Source: Acidobacteriota bacterium | Lineage (GTDB): Bacteria > Acidobacteriota > UBA4820 > DSQY01 | DNA length: 40,655 nucleotides | Direction of reading: 5' to 3' | Assembly: GCA_040752915.1 (NCBI GenBank) | Contig: JBFMHB010000025.1 | Coordinates: 1 to 40,655, forward strand | Shown: piece after piece, positions 32,428 to 39,957 of the stretch | Position numbering within the stretch: position 1 is the first letter of the stretch | Layout of the letters: each line of letters begins with the position of its first letter | Made by a program: the position numbers and the translations under genes | The notes under the pieces: generated by a model | What the model saw: the letters and a program-made list of their open reading frames with translations, nothing else | Databases searched by the model: none | Told to the model about the DNA's origin: nothing

Positions 32428-34038
32428 TCAGGGAGAGGCCGGACGAAGCGCCGCGATCCCAAAGGTCCAGTCGAGGTACAGGACGAAGAGATCGAGGGCG
32501 TCCCGCCCCAGCACCCCCGCCGGGGCATCCGGAGCGTCCCCCAGGTCCATGGCCCGGGGGGCGGAGAGCTTCAGTTGAAGGGAGCCCGCGGTCAGCGGAA
32601 GGTCCTCGAGCACCGCGCAGGATTGGACCCCGAACTTCCCCGCCTCCACCCGGTCCCTCTCCATGCCCCTTCGGCGGGACAGACCCAAGGCGTCCAGGCG
32701 CCCCAGGTGAAGAGAGGAGAAGGGGGAGCCCACGTCCAGAAGGACGTTCAGGTTTCTGCCCTCGGGCGCGCCCAGGGCGGCGCGGAGCCCCGCTCCCGTC
32801 CAGAGCGCGGGAAGGCGTGCGGCGCCCGCGCCCAGGGCGGCCTCGGGCGGCGTCCCCGGCGGGTGGATGACGAGGGACCCGCGGGAGGGATCCACGGCCA
32901 GCCCCCACCGGCGCAAGAGCCAGAGCGGGAGGACCCCCGCGGCGGTGCCGGCGGCGTCGGGGCCCGACAGGATGAAAGCGGGGACGCGGCGGAGACTCAC
33001 CGGACCCACCTCCAGGCGGTCCACGAGGGTCCACCGTCCGCGCAAGGTCCCGTCCAGCCCCACGGCGGAGATCTCCCCCTCGCCCAGCGGTTTGAGGTCG
33101 AGGGCTTTGGCGGTCCCGGAGGACAGGAGCAAGAGCGAGGCGGACGAATCCAGGGCGAGAGCGTAGGGGCCCTTGCCCTCCAGGCGAGCGGAGACCACCA
33201 GCCGGCGCACCGCCGATTCCTGAGGAAGCCCCGCCCCCGAGAAGGCCATGACCTCCGGGGGCATGGGGTTGTACAGCCCGTGGTCGTAAGCCTGGGCCGA
33301 GGGGGCGGGTCCCTTGGGCTGGCGCGCGCCGGGCGTGGCGATGCCGTAGAGGTCCACGGGGTCCGACAGGGTCTGGAGGGGCAGTGTGGCGGGAAGGAAC
33401 CCCTTCGCGGAGGCCTCGCACAGAGGACCGCGGGCCGCCCGGAGGACGGCCGGTGGAGGGACCATCCCGCCTGCGTCGGGCGGTTTTCCCCCGCCCCCGC
33501 GTTCCATCAGGCCCAGGGACAGGGCGGGGTCGTCCAGGAGCGAGGCGGCGAGCGAGACCAGCCCGGGCGGTGGCGCCGGCAGGCGCTCGAGGGCCTCCAG
33601 GGCGAGGACCCTCGCCTCCTCATGGCGGCCCGTCCCGTCCAGGCCCGAAACGAGCCGCTCGTAGGCGGGACCCGCCCACTCCGGGTCCGCCCGCAGGGAG
33701 GACCACACCTGAAAGGCCTCCATGTACCGCCCCATCTCGAAGAGGCAGGCGGCGGAGGCGAAGGCCATGTCGGGCCGGCGGGGCCGGAGGGGGAAGGCCA
33801 CGTCGGCGGCCTCCTTGAACCGGAAGAGGCCCATGAGCGCACGCACCCGGATGTTCAAGAGAGCCGGGTCCCGGGGGGAGAGGGCCAGCCCGGAATCGGC
33901 GCAGGCCAGGGCCTCCCGCCAGCGACCTTGGCCGGCGAGGGCATCGCAGGGCGGCGCGGAGGAGGGCGCCTGAGCGGCCGAAGGGGAGGCGGCCGCGAGG
34001 GCGGCGGCCATCCAGAGCGTGCGGACGAAGGCGGGCAT
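32428..34038 (-). CDS. Secreted protein with TPR-like N-terminus and two retropepsin-like domains
   Basis: The 536-residue product has a signal peptide ending SPSAAQA, a TPR-like helical region (about 30-170) and two aspartyl-protease-like domains. In the first the catalytic D-T/S-G equivalent is LALDSSASL (about 295), followed by GVLPLWLLRRWGLAVD. In the second it is LLDVGSPFSSL (about 433), followed by GVLGRDALDLFVLYLDW. Retropepsin-like families with G-x-L-G-x-D-x-L-x-x-F occur in many bacteria. Here the first site lacks the motif Gly and the second has Val for Thr/Ser. A single-chain two-lobed enzyme or a binding protein are both possible. GAGGAGG precedes the ATG; endonuclease V lies 27 nt upstream. 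Confidence 0.7.
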   Translation of the reverse strand: MPAFVRTLWMAAALAAASPSAAQAPSSAPPCDALAGQGRWREALACADSGLALSPRDPALLNIRVRALMGLFRFKEAADVAFPLRPRRPDMAFASAACLFEMGRYMEAFQVWSSLRADPEWAGPAYERLVSGLDGTGRHEEARVLALEALERLPAPPPGLVSLAASLLDDPALSLGLMERGGGGKPPDAGGMVPPPAVLRAARGPLCEASAKGFLPATLPLQTLSDPVDLYGIATPGARQPKGPAPSAQAYDHGLYNPMPPEVMAFSGAGLPQESAVRRLVVSARLEGKGPYALALDSSASLLLLSSGTAKALDLKPLGEGEISAVGLDGTLRGRWTLVDRLEVGPVSLRRVPAFILSGPDAAGTAAGVLPLWLLRRWGLAVDPSRGSLVIHPPGTPPEAALGAGAARLPALWTGAGLRAALGAPEGRNLNVLLDVGSPFSSLHLGRLDALGLSRRRGMERDRVEAGKFGVQSCAVLEDLPLTAGSLQLKLSAPRAMDLGDAPDAPAGVLGRDALDLFVLYLDWTFGIAALRPASP

Positions 34039-34065
34039 GGTCGGCCTCCTCGGAGGAGGCGGGGG

Positions 34066-34767
34066 TTATCGGGAGGGCCGTCCCTCCCGGCGGGCGGCCC
34101 CGCGCCGCGCGCCGTTCACGAGATCGTGGGCCCTCCGGATGGGTTCCGGTACTCGCCACCGCGGCGAACACCGCAGGACGAGGTCCAAACACGTGGGGAG
34201 GTCGCTGAGGTGGCCCGGCGACACGTAGACGGGCTTCACCCCGGCCCGCGTGCGCAGGACGGCGCCCACGGTTTCTCCGTCCAGGAGGAGGGGAGTAAAG
34301 GCCCCGCGTTCGGGCCCGGGCTCCCTGTGCTCTCCGCAGAGGCGGCTCTTGGCGCACCCCACCGTGGGCACGCCGAGGGCCACGCCCAGGTGGGCCGCCG
34401 ACCCGAAGCGCCGGGGATGGGCCGTGCCTTGCGCGTCCACGAGGACCGCGTCGGGGCGAACGCGAAGGAGCGCAAAGGCTTCCGCCAGGACGGGCACCTC
34501 CCGGAAAGCGAGCAGGCCGGGGACGTAGGGGAAATCCACCTCCATCCGCACGACCGCCGAGTCCGCCACGGCGAATCCCTCCTCGATGTCGCAAACGGCG
34601 TAGCCGCCCCAGAAAGTCCGCCCCCGGAGGCCGCAGGAGACGTCCGCGCCGGCCACGTAGCGAATCTTCCCGGGCAAGGGCGCCTCGCGGCGCAGGGCGC
34701 GCAGGCGCGCCTGCTCCATGAGGGCCTGCCGGAACCGGGGATCCGATGGCGCCGCAAGGTCGTTCAC
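34066..34767 (-). CDS. nfi: Endonuclease V
   Basis: Cuts DNA near deoxyinosine and other deaminated bases. The 233-residue product has AGADVSCG (metal Asp), FPYVPGLLAFREVP (the conserved PYIPG-type segment), VLVDAQGTAHPRRFGSAAHLGV and VGCAKSRLCG. An ATG at 34851 is in frame, but homology begins at NDLAAPSDPRFR, so I use the GTG at 34767. There is no Shine-Dalgarno, and a TATACT box ends 6 nt upstream. It is followed in tandem by the retropepsin-like gene. Confidence 0.92.
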   Translation of the reverse strand: MNDLAAPSDPRFRQALMEQARLRALRREAPLPGKIRYVAGADVSCGLRGRTFWGGYAVCDIEEGFAVADSAVVRMEVDFPYVPGLLAFREVPVLAEAFALLRVRPDAVLVDAQGTAHPRRFGSAAHLGVALGVPTVGCAKSRLCGEHREPGPERGAFTPLLLDGETVGAVLRTRAGVKPVYVSPGHLSDLPTCLDLVLRCSPRWRVPEPIRRAHDLVNGARRGAARREGRPSR

Positions 34768-34773
34768 GAAGGA

Positions 34774-34779
34774 AGTATA
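34774..34779 (-). promoter_or_regulatory. -10 box of nfi, leaderless arrangement
   Basis: TATACT (5/6) on the minus strand, then TCCTTC, then the GTG start codon. Confidence 0.5.
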
Positions 34780-34888
34780 CGCGGAGCGTCCCCGAGGGGT
34801 TCCGGGAGGCCGGGGATCTCTTTCACCCCGCCCGGCCTCGAATAGGGGCAAGGCCCCCGGTGTTTAGAGGGCGAGTGGGAGGTGTGGA

Positions 34889-35077
34889 ATGACCGTCAAC
34901 ATCCATCCGATCGAGCGAGCGGTCCGGGGCGTGGTGGGCGTCGTCCTTCTCGGCCTGATCTTCGTCGGCCCCAAGACCCTCTGGGGCCTCGTGGGCGCCG
35001 TGCCCCTCTTCACCGCCCTCTCGGGCTGGTGCCCCCCTTACTCCCTCCTCGGCATCAGCACCTGCCGCGAAAAGTAA
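34889..35077 (+). CDS. Small DUF2892 (YgaP-like) membrane protein
   Basis: The 62-residue product has the DUF2892 pattern: an N-terminal amphipathic part (MTVNIHPIERAVRG), two short membrane helices (VVGVVLLGLIFVG and WGLVGAVPLFTALSG) and the C-terminal CPPYSLLGISTC with two Cys. In some proteins this module is fused to a rhodanese; here it is free-standing. Function is unknown. GGGAGGTG precedes the ATG. A 150-bp gap separates it from the NYN gene. Confidence 0.85.
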   Translation: MTVNIHPIERAVRGVVGVVLLGLIFVGPKTLWGLVGAVPLFTALSGWCPPYSLLGISTCREK

Positions 35078-35227
35078 AGGCCCCGCCGCCCCGAAATACC
35101 CTCTCGGGGATGAGACTTGGCCGTCTCCCGGCTCCGACGCCTCCCTCGGCCCGGCCCAGGGAGGTCCCGCCCCGTTTGCCTTCCGGGTCGGGAAGGGGTT
35201 ATCTTTAGGAATCGAAGGAGATACGAC

Positions 35228-36052
35228 GTGCAAACCGCCTATTCCGACGCACCGCCCCGGATCGCGCTTTTCATCGATTTCGACAACGGGCAGCTCGACA
35301 TCAACCGGATCCTTTACGCCCTCCGCGAGAAGGGCATCATCATCCTGAAGAAGGCCTACGGCGATTGGGCCAAGTTCACCCAGTTCCGCAAGGTCCTGGC
35401 GGAGAACGGCGTGGACCTCGTGGAGCGGCCCACCATCCACGCCGGCGGAGACAAGAACGGCGCCGATATCCAGCTCGCCGTGGACGCCCTCGACGCCTGC
35501 CTCACCAACGCGCACATCGACGTCTTCGCCATCGTCTCCGGAGACAGCGACTTTCTCCCCCTCATCTCGCGCCTGCAGGCCTACAACAAGAAGGTCGTCA
35601 TCATCGGAATGCGGAAAACCACCTCCTCGGTGGTCATGCGCAACTGCAACGAGTACCTCGCCTACGACAACATCCCGGCCCCCGGCGAGGTCTCCGAGGA
35701 CCACCCGGCCCGCACCACCGGCGCCGACCCCAAGGACCTCCCCGGTGCCTTCGCCCTCCTCACCCGGGCCATCGCCCTCCTGGAGGACGAGGACCGCGCC
35801 GTGGACTCCTCCCTCCTCAAGCAGAGGATGATCCAGCTCTCCCCGACCTTCGACGAGAAGACCTTCGGCTTCGGACAGTTCAAGGCCTTCCTCGCCGAAG
35901 CCCAGAAAAATCAGATCATCCACATCGGCAAGAAGGTGGACGGCATCTACCCCATCAGCCTCGGCCGCAAGGGCCGCGACCTGGAGGAGGCCGAGGAGGC
36001 CGAGCCCATCCCCGAGCCCAAGATCGCCAAGCGCAAGCGCCGCCGCCGCTAA
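35228..36052 (+). CDS. NYN-domain (LabA/DUF88-like) protein with a LOTUS/OST-HTH domain
   Basis: The 274-residue product starts at a GTG behind AAGGAGAT. A NYN (PIN-fold) ribonuclease-like domain covers about 8-155, with the acidic residues in ALFIDFDNGQLDI, KNGADIQLAVDAL and VSGDSDFLPLI. A winged-helix OST-HTH/LOTUS domain (about 175-255, DSSLLKQRMIQLSPTFDE and GFGQFKAFLAEA) follows, then a Lys/Arg-rich tail likely to bind nucleic acid. RNA cleavage or RNA binding is the probable role; the target is unknown. Confidence 0.9.
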   Translation: MQTAYSDAPPRIALFIDFDNGQLDINRILYALREKGIIILKKAYGDWAKFTQFRKVLAENGVDLVERPTIHAGGDKNGADIQLAVDALDACLTNAHIDVFAIVSGDSDFLPLISRLQAYNKKVVIIGMRKTTSSVVMRNCNEYLAYDNIPAPGEVSEDHPARTTGADPKDLPGAFALLTRAIALLEDEDRAVDSSLLKQRMIQLSPTFDEKTFGFGQFKAFLAEAQKNQIIHIGKKVDGIYPISLGRKGRDLEEAEEAEPIPEPKIAKRKRRRR

Positions 36053-36112
36053 GCCCGATCCGCTCCGGGCGCCGTGCGGTCCCTCCGCGCCCGTTGCTCC
36101 TTCGGCCGGGCT

Positions 36113-36160
36113 GGTTCTTTCTCTTTCATTTCGAAATTCCAAATTCCAAATTCGAATTTT
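36113..36160. repeat. Heptamer array (AAATTCC type)
   Basis: In-phase units GGTTCTT, TCTCTTT, CATTTCG, AAATTCC (2), AAATTCG. It fills the gap between the convergent NYN and deacetylase genes, ending 6 nt before the deacetylase stop codon. Confidence 0.7.
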
Positions 36161-36165
36161 CTCTT

Positions 36166-37554
36166 CTAGGGTCCCGCCCGGTCCACGGTGGCGAAGCCGT
36201 ACCCTCGGGCCTTGAGGGAGCGGATCATCTCGGGCAGGACCGAGTCGGCCCGTTCGGCGGACCCGCGCTCGGTGCCGAGGTGCATCAGGAGAATCCCCCC
36301 CGAAACGCCGTCGGGACCCCGCCCCGCCTGTCTCAAGACCCCCTCCAGGATCTGCCGCGGGCTCCGGTAGAGGGGGTCCTCGGGCGAGGCCACCCAGTCG
36401 AGCGTGTCGAGCCGGGGCGTCCAGTATACGTGGCGGTATCCCGCGGCGGCCCCCCACCCCAAGATTTCCCGGTTGAACTCGCCGAAGGGCGCCCGCCAGT
36501 AGGGGGCGAAGCTCTTGCCCGTGATGAGGCGGTAGAGGTCCTCGGCACGGGCCAGCTGGTTCTTCAGGAAGGCCTCCGTGACACCCGAGAGGGTCCCCTG
36601 CCTGCCGTTGAAGGAGAAGGAGGTCAAGTGCGGGTGGCTGTAGGTGTGGTTTCCGACGAGGTGCCCCTCCCGGTCCATGCGAAGGACCAGTTCGGGATAC
36701 CGGCGCATGTACTCGCCCGTCAGGAAGAAGGTGGCCTGGAGGCCCTCGGCCTTCAGGGTGTCGAGGATGGCCTCGGTGGAATTGGCGTTGGAGCCGCCGT
36801 CGAAGGTCAGGTAGACCTCCCTGCGGTCCGCCGGTCCCCGGGATAGGTTCAGACCGTTGAGGGGGATCTCGCGGACCACGGCGGTCTCCACGGGTGCCGC
36901 CGCGGGCCGGGCGCCCAGCTCCACGAGGACCGCCGGGCTGAAGGAGGAGTTCCCGCGGTTGTCGAAGTAGCGGGCCTGGAGGAGGCACCTCCGGTCCGTG
37001 AGGGGGACTCCCTCAAAGCGCCAGCGCCCGTCGGGGGCCAGCTGGACGTCCACCTTGCGGCCGTTCACGTAGAGGCCCACCATGGCCTCCTGCGGGGCCG
37101 TTCCCTCCACGGGGATGAGGCTCTCCTGGAGAACGAGGCCGGGGGCCGGGGCGGTGATGGCCACGGCGCCCGGGGAGTCCCAGTTCGGGCCCTCCTGGTC
37201 GAGGCCGCGCTCCTTGAGGCCCTTGAAGACGGGGAGGGGCGGCTCGGGCGCTTCCACGAAGCGGTCCCAGCGGCTCGAGAACCAGATGAGGGCCGCGCCC
37301 GCGGCAAGAAGCGCAGCCAGTCCCAGGAGGCGGAACCACCGTCCCGCCAACGCCGTGCGGTTCAGGCGATCGAGCCGGCTGAGAAGGGTGCGACGCCGCT
37401 CCGCCTTGGCGCACGCCTCCGAGCAGAAAATGTGGCCCTCCAGCCGGAGCTGGCAGTCGGGGCAGATGGGCTGGCGGCAATGATAACAGCGGCGGCGGGC
37501 CGGGCGCGTGGGGTGACGGTGGCAGTGCGGGGTCTCCCGGGGCTCCTTCGCCAT
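36166..37554 (-). CDS. Membrane polysaccharide deacetylase with N-terminal zinc-finger domain
   Basis: The 462-residue product opens with a B-box-like Cys/His cluster (about 10-50: CHRHPTRPARRRCYHCRQPI, then CPDCQ and FCSEAC). A membrane helix (about 75-95), a beta-rich domain (about 125-225) and a NodB deacetylase domain (about 240-460) follow. NodB motifs are YLTFDGGSNANS (second Asp of TFDD replaced by Gly, as in some deacetylases), GNHTYSHPHL, WRAPFGEFN and ILLMHLGT. The zinc finger should be cytoplasmic and the deacetylase outside. The ATG has no Shine-Dalgarno, and an extended -10 box ends 6 nt upstream. Confidence 0.88.
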   Translation of the reverse strand: MAKEPRETPHCHRHPTRPARRRCYHCRQPICPDCQLRLEGHIFCSEACAKAERRRTLLSRLDRLNRTALAGRWFRLLGLAALLAAGAALIWFSSRWDRFVEAPEPPLPVFKGLKERGLDQEGPNWDSPGAVAITAPAPGLVLQESLIPVEGTAPQEAMVGLYVNGRKVDVQLAPDGRWRFEGVPLTDRRCLLQARYFDNRGNSSFSPAVLVELGARPAAAPVETAVVREIPLNGLNLSRGPADRREVYLTFDGGSNANSTEAILDTLKAEGLQATFFLTGEYMRRYPELVLRMDREGHLVGNHTYSHPHLTSFSFNGRQGTLSGVTEAFLKNQLARAEDLYRLITGKSFAPYWRAPFGEFNREILGWGAAAGYRHVYWTPRLDTLDWVASPEDPLYRSPRQILEGVLRQAGRGPDGVSGGILLMHLGTERGSAERADSVLPEMIRSLKARGYGFATVDRAGP

Positions 37555-37560
37555 GGGCCG

Positions 37561-37569
37561 AGCATACCA
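37561..37569 (-). promoter_or_regulatory. Extended -10 box of the deacetylase gene, leaderless arrangement
   Basis: On the minus strand TGG-TATGCT, then CGGCCC, then ATG. The spacing is the same as at queG and nfi. Confidence 0.45.
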
Positions 37570-37639
37570 GGGTCCCCCTGAGCCGCGGAAGCCCGCCTAG
37601 GTGAGAGGCGTCGCCCGACGCCGAGGTCCTGCTCCTTCT

Positions 37640-37674
37640 CATTCCCACATCCCAATTCCCCATTTCCAAATGCC
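37640..37674. repeat. Degenerate heptamer array
   Basis: In-phase units CATTCCC, ACATCCC, AATTCCC, CATTTCC, AAATGCC. It lies at the left end of the 846-bp non-coding region 37555-38400. Confidence 0.55.
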
Positions 37675-37697
37675 CCTGCCTCCGCCCCATCCGGCCC

Positions 37698-38196
37698 GGC
37701 GCCTTCGGCGCCTCCTCCCGAGGTCGGGTTCGCGAGTCGAAAGACATATCTTTCTCCTCGCGTCCCTCTCCCTCGGTCCGCCCTTCGGGCGGGCAGCCAC
37801 CACGTTGACGATCAGCCCTACCTTCGAAGAGGCCCTACGGGGGAGCGGCGCGGGTCTTGGTTCCAAGGAGCCCCGGCGGGACGCCCTTCGAAGGCGCCCC
37901 GGATGCGCCACCGACGGCGACGGCCCCATTGCGGCGTCAGGCTTCGGCGCCCGCGTCCTCAACGTACATCCAGTACGCCTCCGGCGCGGGCGCCTCGCCT
38001 TCCTGGCCCTAGGCCCATCGACGTCGGGACGCGCCTCCCTCCCTCCGGTCGGTCGGCCAATGGCGGCCACAAACCTCCACACCCCGCCGCTCGCGGTGTA
38101 GGGGAGGGCCTCCGCGCCCTCCCCCTTTCGAAGGCCCCCACTGTGGCGGCCCGTGCTCGCGAGCACCGGCCCCTCGGCCGATGCAAGCATCGGCCG
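37698..38196. repeat. Palindrome-packed non-coding block
   Basis: Many perfect inverted repeats lie close together: GGCGCC-TTC-GGCGCC (37698-37712), CCGCCC-TTC-GGGCGG (37779-37793), CTTGG-TT-CCAAG (37856-37867), GGGGAGGGC/GCCCTCCCC (38101-38124), GTGCTCGCGAGCAC (38153-38166) and CGGCCGATGC-AA-GCATCGGCCG (38075-38096 plus 100, that is 38175-38196). No reading frame here has a ribosome site or homology. It contains the second palindromic element. Confidence 0.8.
37905..38035. repeat. Palindromic extragenic element, copy 2
   Basis: Outer stem GGCGCCCGCG (37946-37955) pairs with CGCGGGCGCC (37985-37994), 10 of 10. Inner stem CGTAC (37963-37967), loop ATCCA, GTACG (37973-37977). Left flank GGCGACGG...TGC...GTCAGGCTTCG and right flank TCGCCTTCC...CGGGACGC match copy 1, while the outer stem sequence is different. 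Confidence 0.75.
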
Positions 38197-38363
38197 CTAA
38201 GCAGGCAACCCCGCGGTCCTTGCCCCTTCCGCTGGCCCCGAGACGTGGCCTTACCCTGGCGCCACCGCTGCCTTGACTCCCTTTTCTTTCAGGCGGTACG
38301 CTCAACCTGTCTTTGGGAACCTAAACCACCGGGAGCGAAGTAATCTGTTCGGGTACAATGTGG

Positions 38364-38386
38364 CAATACAAGACCTGACCCCGTTC
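38364..38386. other. CAAGACCTGACCCC motif downstream of the Sel1 gene
   Basis: The segment contains CAAGACCTGACCCCG (minus strand CGGGGTCAGGTCTTG). From memory this motif recurs in many genomes near IS200/REP-type transposases; I could not check this. It lies 15 nt beyond the Sel1 gene stop, at the edge of the lower-GC segment. Confidence 0.35.
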
Positions 38387-38400
38387 CTCCCTATTGATCT

Positions 38401-39957
38401 TCATCGCTCCTTCCAAGTCCGGGCAGCAAGTTCGCCTGCCGCAACCTGCTCTGCGGTCATTTGAGGAAGCAGGTCGTTAAGAAGGACCGTAGCTTCCTGG
38501 TCATGGCGCTGCTCTGCGAGCCTGAACCACATATAGGCTTCTGGCAGGTTTGCAGGGCCTCCCCAACCGTTTAGGACCATCTTCCCCAAGAGGCGCATAG
38601 CGCGGGGATCTTCCCTGACGGATGCGTATTCGAAGCACTGGGCAGCCATTGCCCAGTCCTTGGCCACCCCCTTGCCCTCCATGTACAAATACCCCAAGCT
38701 CACCGCCCCTGAGGGATGTCCTGTGCGGGCTGAAATCTGGTACAAAGCGACGGCTCTATTTATGTCGGGTTCAACACCTTGGCCCGTTTCATAAGCATCC
38801 CCGAGATCATTCACCGCTCCCATTTCCTGCGCTTCAGCAGCCAGGCGCAACCAGTAAAGTGCTTCTGCTGGATTCCGGTCTACCCCGAATCCTGTATACA
38901 AGGCGTTTCCCACGTTTGCCATGGCAAGGGGGAACCCTGTCAGAGCCGCTTGACAGTTCAGGCGGTAACTTTCCCGGAGGTCTATGGGTCCACCCTGTCC
39001 CCTCGCATACAGCCCTGCAAGTTCCACAGCAGCATTAGGGTTGCCCAGGTCCGCGGCCTTTCCGTACCAGAAACGGGCTTGGGCGAAATCCTGCGACGTA
39101 CCCAAACCCTGCCTATACATGTATGCGAGCAATTCGAAAGAGAGTCGGTGGCCACCTTCTGCTGCGCCTTTGAGAAACTTGAACGCAAGCGACATGTCTT
39201 TTTCGGTGCCAGAACCGTAGTAGTAGCAAAGGGCAAGGTTGTACTGGCCTCTCGGGTATCCCTGGTCAGCCGCCTTCTGAAAACAAGCAAGGGCTTTGCG
39301 GGGATCTGCTTTCACCCCGAATCCGACTTGATAAAAGACTCCGAGCGTGGCCTGTGCTGAGGGTCTTCCGGCGTCAGCCGCCTTCTTCATCCAGTGGGCG
39401 GCTTCGCTCGGATTCTTCGCTGTACCTATTCCTTCTTTGAAGCACCACGCGACCGTCTCTTGTGCTTCCGGCACTCCCGTTCGTGCTGCCTTCAAACCCC
39501 ATTGAAAGGCCAGTGTCCTGTCCTGGCGCACACCCTTCCCCTGCCAATAAAGGCTGGCAAGGTTGGATTGCGCCCACTTGTTCCCGTGGCTGGCAGACCT
39601 GTGAATCCAGAGTGCGGCTTTTGCGTGGTCCTGCTCGACTCCGAATCCCTCTGCGTAAATCAATCCCAAAGCGAGTTCTGCGCCGGGGTGTCCTTTTGCG
39701 GCGGCTTCCTCGAACCACTGCCGCGCTCGCTCGGGATCCGAACACATCCCCCTTCCTGAAATGCTGTCTAGGCCCCGTTGATACATCTCTTCAGCGGTCT
39801 TCTCACTGGAGGTTGAGTGTTCAGAGATCGTGCCCTGAGACGTTCTACCGCCGATCGAAAGCGAGGCAGGCCTTTGTCGGCCCGAACAGCCCTCCAAGAG
39901 CAGAAACGAAAAGGCAACGAGGACACAATGCCTCAGAAACCTCCGCATCTTCGGCAT
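38401..39957 (-). CDS. Sel1-repeat lipoprotein
   Basis: The 518-residue product has a signal peptide with lipobox LLEGC (Cys about 24) and about twelve Sel1-like repeats of about 36 residues (for example ALGLIYAEGFGVEQDHAKAA, and NLALCYYYGSGTEKD) covering about 55-500. Such solenoids mediate protein-protein contacts, often in envelope or host-interaction settings. The partner is unknown. Base and codon use are clearly less GC-rich than all other genes in the window, which suggests acquisition. Either ATG at 39957 or 39948 could be the start; a GAGAGGGGG run is upstream. It lies alone, divergent from the ABC permease gene. Confidence 0.9.
   Translation of the reverse strand: MPKMRRFLRHCVLVAFSFLLLEGCSGRQRPASLSIGGRTSQGTISEHSTSSEKTAEEMYQRGLDSISGRGMCSDPERARQWFEEAAAKGHPGAELALGLIYAEGFGVEQDHAKAALWIHRSASHGNKWAQSNLASLYWQGKGVRQDRTLAFQWGLKAARTGVPEAQETVAWCFKEGIGTAKNPSEAAHWMKKAADAGRPSAQATLGVFYQVGFGVKADPRKALACFQKAADQGYPRGQYNLALCYYYGSGTEKDMSLAFKFLKGAAEGGHRLSFELLAYMYRQGLGTSQDFAQARFWYGKAADLGNPNAAVELAGLYARGQGGPIDLRESYRLNCQAALTGFPLAMANVGNALYTGFGVDRNPAEALYWLRLAAEAQEMGAVNDLGDAYETGQGVEPDINRAVALYQISARTGHPSGAVSLGYLYMEGKGVAKDWAMAAQCFEYASVREDPRAMRLLGKMVLNGWGGPANLPEAYMWFRLAEQRHDQEATVLLNDLLPQMTAEQVAAGELAARTWKER

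Noticed and set aside
37698-38196. CRISPR array or integron attC sites
   Set aside because: The hairpins are not regularly spaced copies of one repeat, and no attC core sites were seen.
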